In this document: positions 9,460 through 18,273 of the stretch, piece by piece
Layout of the letters: each line of letters starts with the position of its first letter
Position numbering within the stretch: the stretch's first letter is position 1
Source: UBA7396 sp047637875
Lineage (GTDB): Bacteria > Patescibacteriota > Gracilibacteria > BD1-5 > UBA6164
DNA length: 26,776 nt
Assembly (NCBI GenBank): GCA_047637875.1
Contig: JBLJBH010000042.1
Location: 1 to 26,776 of the forward strand
Direction of reading: 5' to 3'
The notes under the pieces: generated by a model
Database searches by the model: none
Told to the model about the DNA's origin: nothing
Seen by the model: only the letters and a program-made list of their open reading frames with translations
Made by a program: the position numbers and the translations under genes

Positions 9460-9488
9460 ATTTTATCATAAAAACAAAATTAAATCAA
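9460..9488 (-). promoter_or_regulatory. Promoter of the pilT-transglycosylase operon
   Basis: On the minus strand TTGATT (9488-9483), a 17-bp spacer and TAAAAT (9465-9460) lie 28 bp before the start of the first gene. It is almost back-to-back with the thrS promoter. Confidence 0.4.
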
Positions 9489-9491
9489 ATT

Positions 9492-9519
9492 TTTGACAAA
9501 TAAAAAAAATCTATACAAT
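9492..9519 (+). promoter_or_regulatory. Promoter of the thrS leader
   Basis: TTTGAC (9492-9497), 16-bp spacer, TACAAT (9514-9519). The same TTTGAC-16-TAtaAT pattern occurs before groES and the gene at 20739. Transcription would start near 9526, about 20 bp before the leader peptide. Confidence 0.5.
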
Positions 9520-9546
9520 ATTCTCGTTAATTTTTAACAAAGACAT

Positions 9547-9600
9547 ATGAGCTTAGCACAACTTGATACCACTACTACAACTACAACTTCTAAAAATTAG
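9547..9600 (+). CDS. Threonine-rich leader peptide of thrS
   Basis: A 17-residue ORF encoding MSLAQLDTTTTTTTSKN, with seven consecutive Thr codons (ACC, ACT, ACT, ACA, ACT, ACA, ACT) and a TAG stop at 9598-9600. It lies between a promoter and a strong terminator, directly upstream of the threonyl-tRNA synthetase gene. The peptide itself probably has no function; ribosome speed over the Thr codons would report the supply of charged tRNA-Thr. The stop codon lies inside the RNA segment that forms the antiterminator, as expected of such leaders. It is analogous to the leader of the E. coli thr operon but regulates a synthetase gene. Too short for ordinary gene finders. Confidence 0.85.
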   Translation: MSLAQLDTTTTTTTSKN

Positions 9601-9670
9601 AGGATTTTTGTTGGTGTTAAGAAATTACAAAACTTATAAACAAAAACTTCTAAAAACTAGAAGTTTTTTT
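9587..9670 (+). promoter_or_regulatory. Transcription attenuator of thrS with alternative RNA pairings
   Basis: Three mutually exclusive stems can be read. 1:2 pause hairpin: 9587-9593 (CTTCTAA) with 9597-9603 (TTAGAGG), one G-U pair. 2:3 antiterminator: 9597-9610 (TTAGAGGATTTTTG) with 9641-9653 (CAAAAACTTCTAA), 13 pairs including one G-U and a single bulged A. 3:4 terminator: 9642-9652 with 9658-9668. A ribosome held at the Thr codons (9568-9588) would mask segment 1 and allow 2:3, leaving thrS transcribed. A ribosome that reaches the TAG would cover segment 2 and allow the terminator. All pairings were read directly; the regulatory outcome is inferred from classical attenuation. Confidence 0.85.
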
Positions 9671-9676
9671 ATTTAT
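9642..9676 (+). terminator. Attenuator terminator upstream of thrS
   Basis: AAAAACTTCTA (9642-9652), loop AAAAC, TAGAAGTTTTT (9658-9668), continuing into a T-rich tract. It lies between the leader peptide and thrS, so it must be conditional. Confidence 0.85.
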
Positions 9677-9693
9677 TTTTTATTTAATTTTAT

Positions 9694-11469
9694 ATGGAAA
9701 TATCTACAATTAGACACTCGTTAAGTCATATAATGGCACAAGCAGTAAAAAGCTTATATGGAAATGATGTAAAAATGGCAATTGGTCCAGATACTGATAC
9801 TGGATTTTATTATGATTTTGATTTTTGAGGAATTGAATTTAAAGAAGAAGATTTAAAAACTCTAGAAAAAAAGATGAAACAAATCATTAAACAAAATCAA
9901 AAATTTGAACAATATGATCTATCTTTTGCAGAAGCAAAAGATTATTTATCATCTCAAGGTGAAGAATACAAAGTAGAAATGGCAGAAGAATTATTTGCCA
10001 AAGGTTTTAAAACTATCAGTTTTTATAAAAATATTATGCAAAATGGTGAATCATCATTTATAGATATGTGTGCTGGTCCTCATGTTGATAATACAAATAA
10101 AATTGATACTAATGCATTTTGTTTAGAAAAAATTGCTGGAGCTTATTGGAAAGGTGATGCATCAAGAAAAATGCTGACTCGTATTTATGGACTTGCTTTT
10201 GAAACAAAAGAACAACTTGATCATCATATAAAAATGATTGAAGAAGCGAAAAAAAGAGATCATAGAATACTTTGAAAAAAATTAAAATTATTTACTATTT
10301 CTGATATGGTATGAGCTGGACTTCCACTTATGCAACCAGCTGGAATGATTGTAAGAAAAGAAATTGAAAATTATTTATGGGATCTTCATAAAAAACATGG
10401 ATATGACAGAGTTTGGACTCCACATTTAGCAAAAGAAGATTTATATGTATGTTCATGACATGCTGGACATTATTTAGAAGATATGTTTAGCGTTTATGGG
10501 TGAACTTCAAAAGAAAAATTTCACCTAAAACCTATGAACTGTCCTCATCATATGCAAATATTTGCTGATAATCAATTTTCATACAGAGACATGCCAGTGA
10601 GATATTTTGAACCAGCTACTGTTTATAGAGACGAAAAAACTGGACAATTATCAGGTTTAACTAGAGTAAGAAGTATTACTCAAGATGATGGACATCTTTT
10701 TTGTAGAGTTTCTCAAATAAAAGATGAAGTAAAACTGATTACTGATATCATAAAACAATTTTACACTACTATGTGACTGATGAATGATTATTGGGTTTCA
10801 CTTTCAGTAAGAGATGATGAAGATAAAAGTAAATATCTTGGATCTGATGAAGTATGGGCCCGTGCTGAAAGCGCTTTAGAAGAAGCGGCAAAAGCAAATG
10901 AGCTACCTTACAAAAGAATGCCGGGAGAAGCAGCTTTTTATTGACCAAAACTTGATTTTATGTTTAAAGATTGTCTCGGAAGAGAATGGCAACTTGCAAC
11001 TATTCAATGTGATTTTAATCTACCTGAAAGATTTAAATTAAGTTTCACTAACGAAGAAGGAAATGAAGAAAGACCTGTTGTAATTCATAGAGCAATTTCA
11101 GGAAGTTTAGAAAGATTTATGTGAATAATTATTGAGCATTTTGCTGGAGCTTTTCCTTTATGGATGTCTCCAAGACAAGTTATGATAGTTCCAGTTGCTG
11201 AAAAATTTGAAGAATATGCTAGAAATCTCAATAATACTCTCAAAAATCTTGATATAAGAAGTGATATAGATTTTTCAGCTGATAGTTTTTCTAAAAAAAT
11301 AAGAAATTGAGAAATGGAAAAATATAATTATATAGTTATCGTTTGAGAAGAAGAAGTAATGAATAATACCGTTTCTATAAGAAATGTTAGAAGCAAAGAA
11401 CAATCAACGATGAAAATTGATGAGTTTATTTATAAACTTAATTCAGAGATAAAAGAAAAATCATTATAA
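9694..11469 (+). CDS. thrS: Threonyl-tRNA synthetase (no TGS domain)
   Basis: 591 residues. It attaches threonine to tRNA-Thr in the cytoplasm. The protein starts directly with the N2 editing domain, RHSLSHIMA (H8 and H12) and DMCAGPHV (C126, H130), so the N-terminal TGS domain of full-length ThrRS (about 640 residues) is missing. The catalytic core has class II motifs: MNCPHHM with zinc ligand C283, motif 2 FEPATVYRDE...GLTRVRSITQDDGHLF, and motif 3 VIHRAISGSLERFMG. A C-terminal anticodon-binding domain follows (SPRQVMIVPVAEKFEEYA...VIVGEEEV). TGA gives Gly at many conserved sites. Several TGS-less ThrRS are known, so it is probably active. Expression is predicted to be controlled by the upstream threonine leader attenuator. 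Confidence 0.97.
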
Positions 11470-11503
11470 AAAAACTCCTGAAAAATTTTTCAGGAGTTTT
11501 TTT
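11469..11503. terminator. Terminator of thrS, shared with the convergent lipoprotein gene
   Basis: AAAACTCCTG (11471-11480) pairs with CAGGAGTTTT (11491-11500), extended inward by A5/T5 and followed by T residues. It starts at the thrS stop codon and ends 10 bp before the stop of the convergent gene. Confidence 0.85.
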
Positions 11504-11512
11504 ATTTCAAAA

Positions 11513-11848
11513 TTAAATATTTAAACCTTTTTTACAATCAGGTGCATCTAAAACTTGTTTTATTTCTTCTTTGGTTAATCTAGTAAAAAAATCTGTACTA
11601 ATTACATTTTCTTTATTAGATAAATAAATCTTACTTCAATTAAAATCTTTACAAGCATAATACATACCAGAATGAATTTTATCACTTTCTGTAAAAATAA
11701 GTGTATCTCAAACTAATTGAAACACCTCATTAGAAACAAATTCTTTTTCTTTTTTAATTTCTGGTAACTCATTAGATGCTTCTCAACATCAATTTAAAGC
11801 AATTCAAGACACTAATAAAGCTGCTCAAAATATTCTTTTAATACTCAT
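11513..11848 (-). CDS. Small putative lipoprotein
   Basis: 111 residues. MSIKRIFGAALLVSGIALNGCGEAS is a typical lipoprotein signal peptide: two basic residues, a hydrophobic core, then a lipobox ending in Cys (LNGC, C21). The mature part is about 90 residues, starts with a charged linker (NELPEIKKEKEFV) and has two further cysteines (YYACKDF and APDCKKG), which could form a disulfide. I recognise no family. It is probably anchored to the outer face of the cytoplasmic membrane. It is transcribed alone from its own promoter (11905-11878). Confidence 0.7.
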
Positions 11849-11877
11849 ATAATAAAAATTAAAAATAATAGAAGTTA

Positions 11878-11905
11878 TATATAATTATTTTAATATTTTT
11901 GTCAA
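11878..11905 (-). promoter_or_regulatory. Promoter of the lipoprotein gene
   Basis: On the minus strand TTGACA (11905-11900), a 16-bp spacer and TATATA (11883-11878) lie about 30 bp before the start codon. Confidence 0.55.
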
Positions 11906-11998
11906 TAGTTTTTTATAATTTAAAAAATAAAAGTTAGTTGGAAAAAGTAGTTTTTTAAGTATTATGCAAAAAATTTAACATTTAAATCCATCAAAAAT

Positions 11999-12925
11999 AT
12001 GAAAAATCTTTTAAAAATAGGAAGAGTTTCTTGGATACATTTTGAAAATCCAAAAAAATCAGAACTTTTGGAAATTTGACAAGAGTATGATTTACATGAA
12101 ATCATCCTGGATGATATCGTAGAATACTGAGTTCAAGATAAAATAGATACTTATGATAATCATATTTTTATGGTTTTTCATTTTCCTAAATATGATGAAA
12201 AACAAAAAAGATATATATCAAATGAATTTTGTATCATTTTATGAAAAAACTTTATCATAACTATTACAAGTCATAAAACTAATCATATAGAAAAAATAAG
12301 AGAAGAATATATAAGCGAAACAAAAGATCTAGATGATCCTGAAAAATATAAAATTTCTCCTTATTATATTCTTTATAAAATAATAGATGTAATGTTTGAT
12401 AAAACATTAAAAATCTTAAATAAAAACTCAAAAGATATTATGTTTTTAGAAGAAGAAATTTTTTCTAATAATTGACTTAATAAAAAACTTTTAGAAGAAC
12501 TAATGATTAAAAGAAGAAACTTAGTATTTTTAAAACACCAATTTATTCCTCAAAATGAACTGATTACTGAGTTACAAAAAACTATTGAGAAATTTTTTGA
12601 CTGACAACTTGATCTCTATTTTGAAGATCTTTTATATAAACTTGATAAAATAGAAAACCAAATCAATATCCTCACAAAAAATATTTCATCTCTTAGTGAA
12701 ATATATAATTCTTTAATGAATATAAAACTGAACTCAATAATCCAAACTCTAACAGTTTTAACTATAATTATCTGAACTTTAACTTTGATAGCTGGAATTT
12801 ATGGAATGAATATTGCTTTACCATTTGAAAAATCTCCCAATGCATTTATGATAATTTTTGCAATAATGCTTGGAATTTCTCTTGTTTTATTTATGTTTTT
12901 TAAGAAAAAAGGTTGGTTTGATTAA
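11999..12925 (+). CDS. corA: CorA-family magnesium/divalent cation transporter
   Basis: 308 residues, the usual CorA length. CorA forms a pentameric channel for Mg2+ (also Co2+ or Ni2+) in the cytoplasmic membrane. The N-terminal cytoplasmic domain (about 1-240) is alpha/beta followed by long charged helices (DLYFEDLLYKLDKIENQI). Two membrane helices close the protein: about 247-268 ending in YGMNI, the signature selectivity motif (G269-M270-N271), and about 281-301. A short basic tail (FFKKKGWFD) follows, typical of the family. The usual acidic MPEL-type loop after GMN is replaced by ALPFEKSPN. A TATAAT at 11914-11919 may be its -10 box, but I see no matching -35. No Shine-Dalgarno sequence. 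Confidence 0.92.
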
Positions 12926-12973
12926 AATCATTCTTTTTTTTGTCACTTTAAAATAAATATATAGTTTAACATA

Positions 12974-13033
12974 TGAGAGTTAAAAATTACAATTTTCTAT
13001 AACTCTCAGAAAACTTGCTATTTTTAACTCTTA
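12974..13033 (+). promoter_or_regulatory. Alternative hairpins in the leader of the ECF sigma gene
   Basis: The same left arm can pair with two right arms. TGAGAGTTA (12974-12982) pairs with TAACTCTCA (13000-13008), 9 bp. AGAGTTAAAAAT (12976-12987) pairs with ATTTTTAACTCT (13020-13031), 12 bp. The two cannot coexist. Neither is followed by a T-run, so this is not a normal terminator. It ends 13 bp before the ATG and could gate translation, or could be a pair of protein-binding half-sites. Confidence 0.45.
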
Positions 13034-13045
13034 AATTATCCTAAT

Positions 13046-13600
13046 ATGTCAGAGCAAGAATTAATAGAACTTTGTCAAAAATGACAACTTGAAAATTTTT
13101 CTATACTATATGAAAAATATATTGATCAAATTTATAAGTTTATTTATCTAAAAACTTACGATAAAGAATTATCAGAAGATTTAACAAGCCAAACTTTTTT
13201 GCGTGCACTTGATAAAATAAATACTTTTAAAATAGATAAAAATGCCAATTTTAAAGCTTGGATTTATCGTATCGCCTACAATCTAGTTATAGATAATTAT
13301 AAACAAAAAAAACAAACGCTAAATTTAGATGAAATAATAGAAATTTGATATAGTGAAAACTTTTGACAAAACCTTGATAATAAAGAACAATTAAAAGAAA
13401 TTTTTGCTTATTTTGACACATTAAAAGAAAGTCATAAACAAATATTAATTATGAGACTTTGGGATGATTTAAGTTATAAGGAAATTAGTGAATTAACTGG
13501 AGAGTCGGTAGATAATTGTAAAAAAGTAGTTTCAAGAACTTTATCAAAAGTTCCAAACACTTATATGAGTTTACTATTTATATTATTACTAAATATCTAA
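13046..13600 (+). CDS. ECF-type (sigma-70 group 4) RNA polymerase sigma factor
   Basis: 184 residues, the usual ECF length. Region 2 covers about residues 10-95: LYEKYIDQIYKFIYLKT...DLTSQTFLRALDKI and ANFKAWIYRIAYNLVIDNYKQKK. Region 4 covers about 125-175: LKESHKQILIMRLWDDLSYKEISELTGESVDNCKKVVSRTLSKV, a clear helix-turn-helix for the -35 element. It would direct RNA polymerase to a small regulon, probably envelope-related since the next gene encodes a membrane protein resembling an anti-sigma factor. The stop is followed 2 bp later by that gene's ATG, so the two are translationally coupled. The hydrophobic tail MSLLFILLLNI at the C-terminus is unusual. Confidence 0.92.
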
Positions 13601-13602
13601 TT

Positions 13603-15141
13603 ATGGAAAAGAATATTAAAAATATATTATCTGAGCTTTACGAAATTGATGAAAGCTTAAAGGATAAAGAGCAAGAGCTTATAAAAATCATTAAAACAAT
13701 GATAAATTTAAGGCCAAATATAAAAATTGACGAAGATTTTAAATCTGAGTTAAGAGCTCAAATTTCAGAGAAAATTACATCTGAAAAATTAAAAAATTAT
13801 GGGAAATCTGCAAAACCTAATATATGGCAAATACTTACATATGTTTTTGGAACAGCTTCAGTAGCTGCATTTTGATTTTTTATATTTAATGAAAACTTTG
13901 TAAATAATTTACCAAAAGATTCTAGCGAAGTAAAAACTGCAAATATTTTAAAAGAAAAAACTAAAATGCTTACTTTTGAAAATGGAGTAAAAGAAGTAAG
14001 TGGATGATTTTGAAATTTAAAAAATTTATCAGTAGATGAAAATGCAAAATGATGAATGTGATGAGCCCCAGAAATAGACACTAAAGTCGCTCAAACTGAA
14101 AGTGTATCAAGTGAAGTTTCTATGACAAGAGAATTAAGTGTAAATGATAGTATGATGTCTGATGAACCTATGGTTTGAAAGATGATTATGCCAGTTGATC
14201 CAAACTATATTCCAGAAGTTTATAGATATACTCTTTCTGGGGAACTGAATCTAGAGCTTACTGCTTCAATGCCAGTTTATAAAAAAGAAAATGTAAAATC
14301 TCTATGAAAAGAAATGATAAATAATATTTGAAATTTTAATTTTAATTGAGTAAATATATCAAATTTCTCTAATTTATGAGTTTCAAATATGAGTTTAAAT
14401 CAAGATAAACCTTACGGGTATAGTCTAAATATTGATTTTGATAATTGAGTTTTTAGTATTTATAAAAATTGGGCAAAATGGCCACAAATTGATTATAATG
14501 AAAATCAAAAACAAATATTTCTACCAGAAACTGAAGTTATACAAATCGCTAAAAACTTCATAAAAGAATATAATATTGATGTATCAACTTATTGAGAAGC
14601 TAAAGTTGATAGTAATTATGCAAATATTTTAGCAAAATACACATCTGCAAAAATCATGCCTGACTATGTAAATAATAATACAAGTGTAGTATTTCCTTTA
14701 ATAGTTGATGGAAAAGAAATCTCTGAAGAATACGGACAAATTTCTTGAGTAAGAGTTGAAGTTGATTTAAGTGAGAAAAAGGTAGTTTCTTTAAATGGAC
14801 TTAGTGTAAATAATTACTTAAAATCAAATTACGAAACTGAAACAAATAAAGAAAATATCTTAAAAGTTGCAAATGTTTGAGGAAGATTTGGATTTTACAC
14901 TCCAGAAACTGATAAAGTAAAATATGTAGATATTGGGCTTAAAAATCCAACTCTAAAATACATAAATGTTTATGAATATAAAAACAACTCTCAGGAACAA
15001 TTTTTAATTCCTGCTGTTGTATTTGAAATAGAAAAAGCTTGAGTAGAAAATTATTACTGAGATAGCATAACAGTGCCTTTAGTAAAAGATTTTTATAAAT
15101 ACGATAGTAGTTGAAATATTGTATGAAATAGTCAAGATTAA
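13603..15141 (+). CDS. Putative membrane anti-sigma factor with large extracytoplasmic domain
   Basis: 512 residues. The N-terminal 72 residues are charged and helical, ending in a short basic stretch. One membrane helix follows (about 73-96, IWQILTYVFGTASVAAFGFFIF), then about 415 residues predicted outside the membrane. This topology, plus 2-bp coupling to an ECF sigma gene, is what single-pass anti-sigma factors look like. I see no zinc-binding HxxxCxxC motif and no recognisable ASD signature, so the anti-sigma role rests on context. The outer part has a Met/Ser-rich segment (residues about 165-195, EVSMTRELSVNDSMMSDEPMV) followed by a mixed beta-rich region with repeated VDLSEKKVVSLNG-type strands, reminiscent of sensor domains. 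Very rich in TGA-encoded Gly. Confidence 0.65.
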
Positions 15142-15146
15142 TATAT

Positions 15147-15176
15147 TTGATTAATTTGTAAAAAGATTAGTATATT
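15147..15176 (+). promoter_or_regulatory. Possible promoter of the small membrane-protein gene
   Basis: TTGATT (15147-15152), an 18-bp spacer and TATATT (15171-15176) lie in the 65-bp gap after the anti-sigma-like gene. The spacing is longer than elsewhere in the window, so support is weak. Confidence 0.3.
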
Positions 15177-15206
15177 AGATACCATTATTAAATAATTTTT
15201 TAATTT

Positions 15207-15683
15207 ATGATGTTTTCTTGAGTTGTTTTAATACTTTTAATTTTTATTTTTCTAACTATTTTTATTATGAAAATTGAATGAAATAGATTATATCACATAT
15301 ATTTAGCCGTAGTTTCTTTTGTATCTATTGTTGCTGTTGCTATAACTTTATGAGTTGTTCTAACTAGTGTTTGAAAATACTTTATAATTTCTGATGAAGA
15401 ATATCTTCAATATAGAGAGTCTTATAAACTAGAAAATTGTAAAAATCCTATTTACTGAGAAAAATGAGTTACTTCGCCAGTAACAGTTGATGGAACTGAA
15501 ACTCCAGCTAGAACTCCTTCTGAAGAAGAAATAGCTAAATGTGAGGAAAAAGTGAGAAAAGAAGTTTCTTTCTCTAGAGCGTATGATTTAAAAGATATGT
15601 TTATTACATCTTCTGCTTGGTTTATAGTGTTTTTAGTTTTATTTATATTCCACTACCCAAAATTTTTAAAAACTAGAGAATAG
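15207..15683 (+). CDS. Membrane protein of unknown function
   Basis: 158 residues, ending at TAG. Three membrane segments are visible: about 4-21 (SGVVLILLIFIFLTIFIM), 31-54 (YLAVVSFVSIVAVAITLGVVLTSV) and 134-150 (SSAWFIVFLVLFIFHYP). Between spans two and three lies an acidic loop of about 75 residues with two cysteines (ENCKNP and AKCEEK). No family recognised. It lies 65 bp after the anti-sigma-like gene on the same strand and could be read from that operon or from its own weak promoter. Two adjacent ATG codons are possible starts; I use the first (15207), the second being 15210. Confidence 0.6.
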
Positions 15684-15693
15684 TTTTCAAACT

Positions 15694-15727
15694 AAATAAA
15701 CTTCCAAATTGGAAGTTTATTTTTTTA
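15694..15727. terminator. Terminator between the membrane-protein gene and the YigZ-like gene
   Basis: AAATAAACTTCC (15694-15705), loop AAATT, GGAAGTTTATTT (15711-15722) and a T-run. The stem overlaps the last codons of the minus-strand gene, so it can serve both convergent transcripts. Confidence 0.85.
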
Positions 15728-16145
15728 TTTTTTCAAAAAACATCTTACAAGCATCAATTACATTTTTAAATCTATCAGTTTGTAATTTTATTCAGCCAAA
15801 ATACCTTGTAACAACTAAAACCATATTTATTCAGTTTTCTCTTTGAATTTCCCTTAAAATACACATTCCAGCTCCAATTTCCCCATCATCATTTTTTCAC
15901 TCTAAAATACTTCCATTTTCTTGTTTAATACGATAAGCAAAACTATTATGAGTTGAATCACGAAAATATTTATCTTTTTTGAGATATTTGAGAAACTCTC
16001 CTACTTCTTCATAATTTTCAACATATCATCCAACTATAGTGTATTTTGACTTTCTATCAATAATAATATCTTTGAATATTATAAGTTTTTTTGGTAATTC
16101 CCTTTGTTCTCACATATCAAGAGTAATTTGATTTTCGTTAAACAT
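15717..16145 (-). CDS. YigZ/IMPACT-family (UPF0029) protein
   Basis: 142 residues. The UPF0029 N-domain signature is clear: DRKSKYTIVGGYVENYEEVGEFL, then a NDDGEIGAGMCIL segment (family DGEP-x-G-T-AG) and LVVTRYFGGIKL (family VVTRYFGG-x-KLG). Bacterial YigZ proteins are about 200 residues with a second C-terminal domain; this one ends soon after the signature and has only the first domain. Eukaryotic IMPACT modulates Gcn2 signalling; the role in bacteria is uncertain. The ATG overlaps the end of recX by 8 nt (16138-16145), so the genes are coupled. Confidence 0.8.
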
Positions 16146-16713
16146 ATTTTTTTATTTCATTATAATTAAATCATTTTTGAGTGAGTTTTTGGGTAATTTT
16201 TTGCTTGTCAAGATTTTTATTTTTTAATTTTTCTAACTCTCTCAAAATATTTTCTTTTTCTCAAGAATCAAATATTTCTTCAATAATTCATTCAACAACT
16301 CCCCTATCTTCTGGTCTTTCTACTAATTTTTGACGAATATAATTTATAGATTTTCAAGCTTTTTTATAGTTTTCTATTTTTATAAAAAGACTTTTTTTAT
16401 TCAGTAAACTTTCTCACTCTTGCAAAAAATCCTGAGCTAAAATTTCCTGAACTAAGTATTTATCAAATCAAGCAAGTATAAGTTTATTTTTTATATAATT
16501 TAGATTTTTATTTCTCATCAGATACAACCTGATTTTATCTCAAATCACTTGTTTATCATTTATAAGGTGAGAAATATTTTCAAAAACTTTTTTTGATAAT
16601 TCCCTATCCTCAACCTTTTCTTCTAGTTTTTGGAGTAATTTTTTACTTGATGGAAAATAGCGAAAATAGTACCAGAGCGCATAGTTTTTTAAAGTTTCAA
16701 AATTGTATTTCAT
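16138..16713 (-). CDS. recX: RecX-like regulator of RecA
   Basis: 191 residues. RecX proteins are three-helix repeat proteins that bind RecA filaments and limit recombinase activity. The typical start FETLKNYALWYYFRYFPSSKKLLQKLEEK (the ALRLLSRR-AHS-ELRRKL pattern) is present, followed by LILAGFDKYLVQEIL and the repeats SINYIRQKLVERPEDRGVVEGIIEE and KITQKLTQKGFNYNEIKKYV. Start chosen at 16713, where RecX homology begins; an upstream ATG at 16782 would add a hydrophobic stretch not seen in the family. No recA is present in the window. The YigZ-like gene overlaps its 3' end. Confidence 0.8.
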
Positions 16714-16764
16714 AGCAAAGAGTATATTATAAAACAAATTGATTATAGTGAAATAGTAAAAAAT

Positions 16765-16792
16765 TTGAAATATTTTTGTCACTTTTTATAAT
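16765..16792 (+). promoter_or_regulatory. Promoter of the Kazal-protein gene
   Basis: TTGAAA (16765-16770), a 16-bp spacer and TATAAT (16787-16792), about 50 bp before the start codon at 16844. Confidence 0.55.
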
Positions 16793-16843
16793 GATAGATG
16801 TTTTAATATATGCAGCTTATCTTATTTTATAATTTTATATATT

Positions 16844-18187
16844 ATGAAAAAAATTATTATTTTAATGTTTGTATTATTTGGAATAATGCAAACTTATGCA
16901 TCTGAAGATATGGTTATGTGTACCATGGATGCAAAACAATGTAGTGACTGATCTTGGGTTGGAAGAACTGGTCCAAATTGTGAGTTTGTTTGTCCTGGAG
17001 AAATAAAAAAAATGCACTCAAGCTGGGATGCTGATAACGACGGGATAAATGATTGTGAAAAAAATGGAACTTGTGATGATTCTGTTGATTACACACTTCC
17101 AAAACAAAAAGCTTGTACAAGAGAATATATGCCAGTTTGTGCAGAAGTACAAGTTCAATGTATAAAAGAGCCTTGTTATCCAGTAAAAGAAACTTTTTCT
17201 AATAAATGTGAAATGGAAAATAATTCTCTAGCTACATTTTTACATGAATGAAGTTGTGATGCTAATGAAAATACTTCAATAGAAGAAGAAGATGCTATTA
17301 TGTGTCCAATGAATTATATGCCTGTTTGTTGAAATGATGGGCAAACCTATGGAAATACATGCATGGCACAAAAAGTTTGAGTACAATATGATTGAATTTG
17401 TGTTTCTTCAAAATACCAAAAAGCTGTATATAAAGCTTGGCAAGAAACAACTTTAAAACATTTTTCAAAATCTTCTGAAATAATTATAATTCAAACTTTA
17501 GAAAGAGTTATTAAAAATGCAGAAAAATTAGCTTCAAAAGAAAATTTTGAATCTCAAAAATGAGCTATTTTAAATTATATTTTACATCTTGCAAAAACTA
17601 TGTTGCATGAAAATATTTATGAAAAATACATTGAAAAAAATATTTCTACAATTTCTCCTGTAAAACCTGTTTTATGAGGAAAATGGTATGTAACAAAAAT
17701 AACTTGGCTTGATACTAATACAGCAAAAGTAGAATATGAAGATGGACATATAGTAGAAAATATGAAAATAAATATTTCTCTAAAAAATGGAAATCTTGAA
17801 GTTATTGATTTAGAAAAAAGAGTAGAAATACCAGCAAAATTTGATAATAAAGATATGATAGTAAAATTAAAAGTTCCTACTGCTTGGGAATGAAAATATA
17901 GTTATAATTTTATAAATCCTTGAGTTCTTCAATTTAGTTTTAATTCAAATGGAGAATGAAATGCTATGTTATTTAATATAAATATTCACACAAAAGCTGA
18001 TTGGGAAAAACAAGAAAAAGAATGATTATTTAATATTACTAAATTAAGTTCTACTTGAGATTATGTAATATCATATTCTCATGCTCTTGATGTACCATTT
18101 TTTCAAGATAATAATGTAAAAGCATATAGTTTAATGTTTGAAGATATGCAAAATATTAAAGAAACTATTGATTTAATAGTAAAATAA
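16844..18187 (+). CDS. Secreted protein with Kazal-type serine protease inhibitor domains
   Basis: 447 residues. MKKIIILMFVLFGIMQTYAS is a signal peptide with likely cleavage near residue 19-20, so the protein is exported. Residues about 22-80 form a Cys-rich region with a thrombospondin type 3-like calcium motif (DADNDGIND). A diverged Kazal-like unit follows (C91-C138, CTREYMPVCAEV...NKC). Then comes a canonical Kazal domain (C154-C186, CPMNYMPVCGNDGQTYGNTC...GIC), with the family pattern PVCG-x-DG-x-TY-x-N-x-C. The remaining 260 residues are of mixed helical and beta character and unassigned. Kazal domains inhibit serine proteases by a rigid loop; the P1 position just after the second Cys of the domain decides specificity. 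The secreted inhibitor could protect the cell from host or prey proteases; that role is inference. TGA encodes several glycines in the Kazal units. Confidence 0.85.
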
Positions 18188-18273
18188 AAGTTCGGAATAA
18201 AAAAATCTAAAATTTGCATTTTTTAAAAAAGTATTTTACCATATAAAAGTAATATATTTTTAAACTTTAAAAA

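Noticed and set aside
9601..9693. T-box riboswitch upstream of thrS.
   Set aside because: No T-box consensus (AGGGTGGNACCGCG-like) or Stem I features; the Thr-rich peptide and pairing scheme explain the region better.
11899..11919. Plus-strand TTGTCA and TATAAT as a corA promoter.
   Set aside because: The spacing is only 9 bp; TTGTCA is the complement of the minus-strand lipoprotein promoter box. The TATAAT alone may still be used.
12973..13002. Nine-codon ORF (MRVKNYNFL) in the ECF sigma leader as a regulatory peptide.
   Set aside because: No run of a single amino acid and no following terminator; probably chance within the inverted repeat.
13797..14081. Minus-strand 94-codon frame opposite the anti-sigma-like gene.
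   Set aside because: Antisense to a coupled sigma/anti-sigma unit and without family features or promoter.
16714..16782. Longer start for RecX at 16782 adding a hydrophobic N-terminus.
   Set aside because: RecX homology begins at 16713, and a hydrophobic leader is not expected for a cytosolic RecA regulator.
16914..17120. Minus-strand open frame opposite the Kazal-protein gene.
   Set aside because: Antisense to a well-supported secreted protein; its composition (His- and Gln-rich) is a shadow of Cys and Trp/Asp codons.
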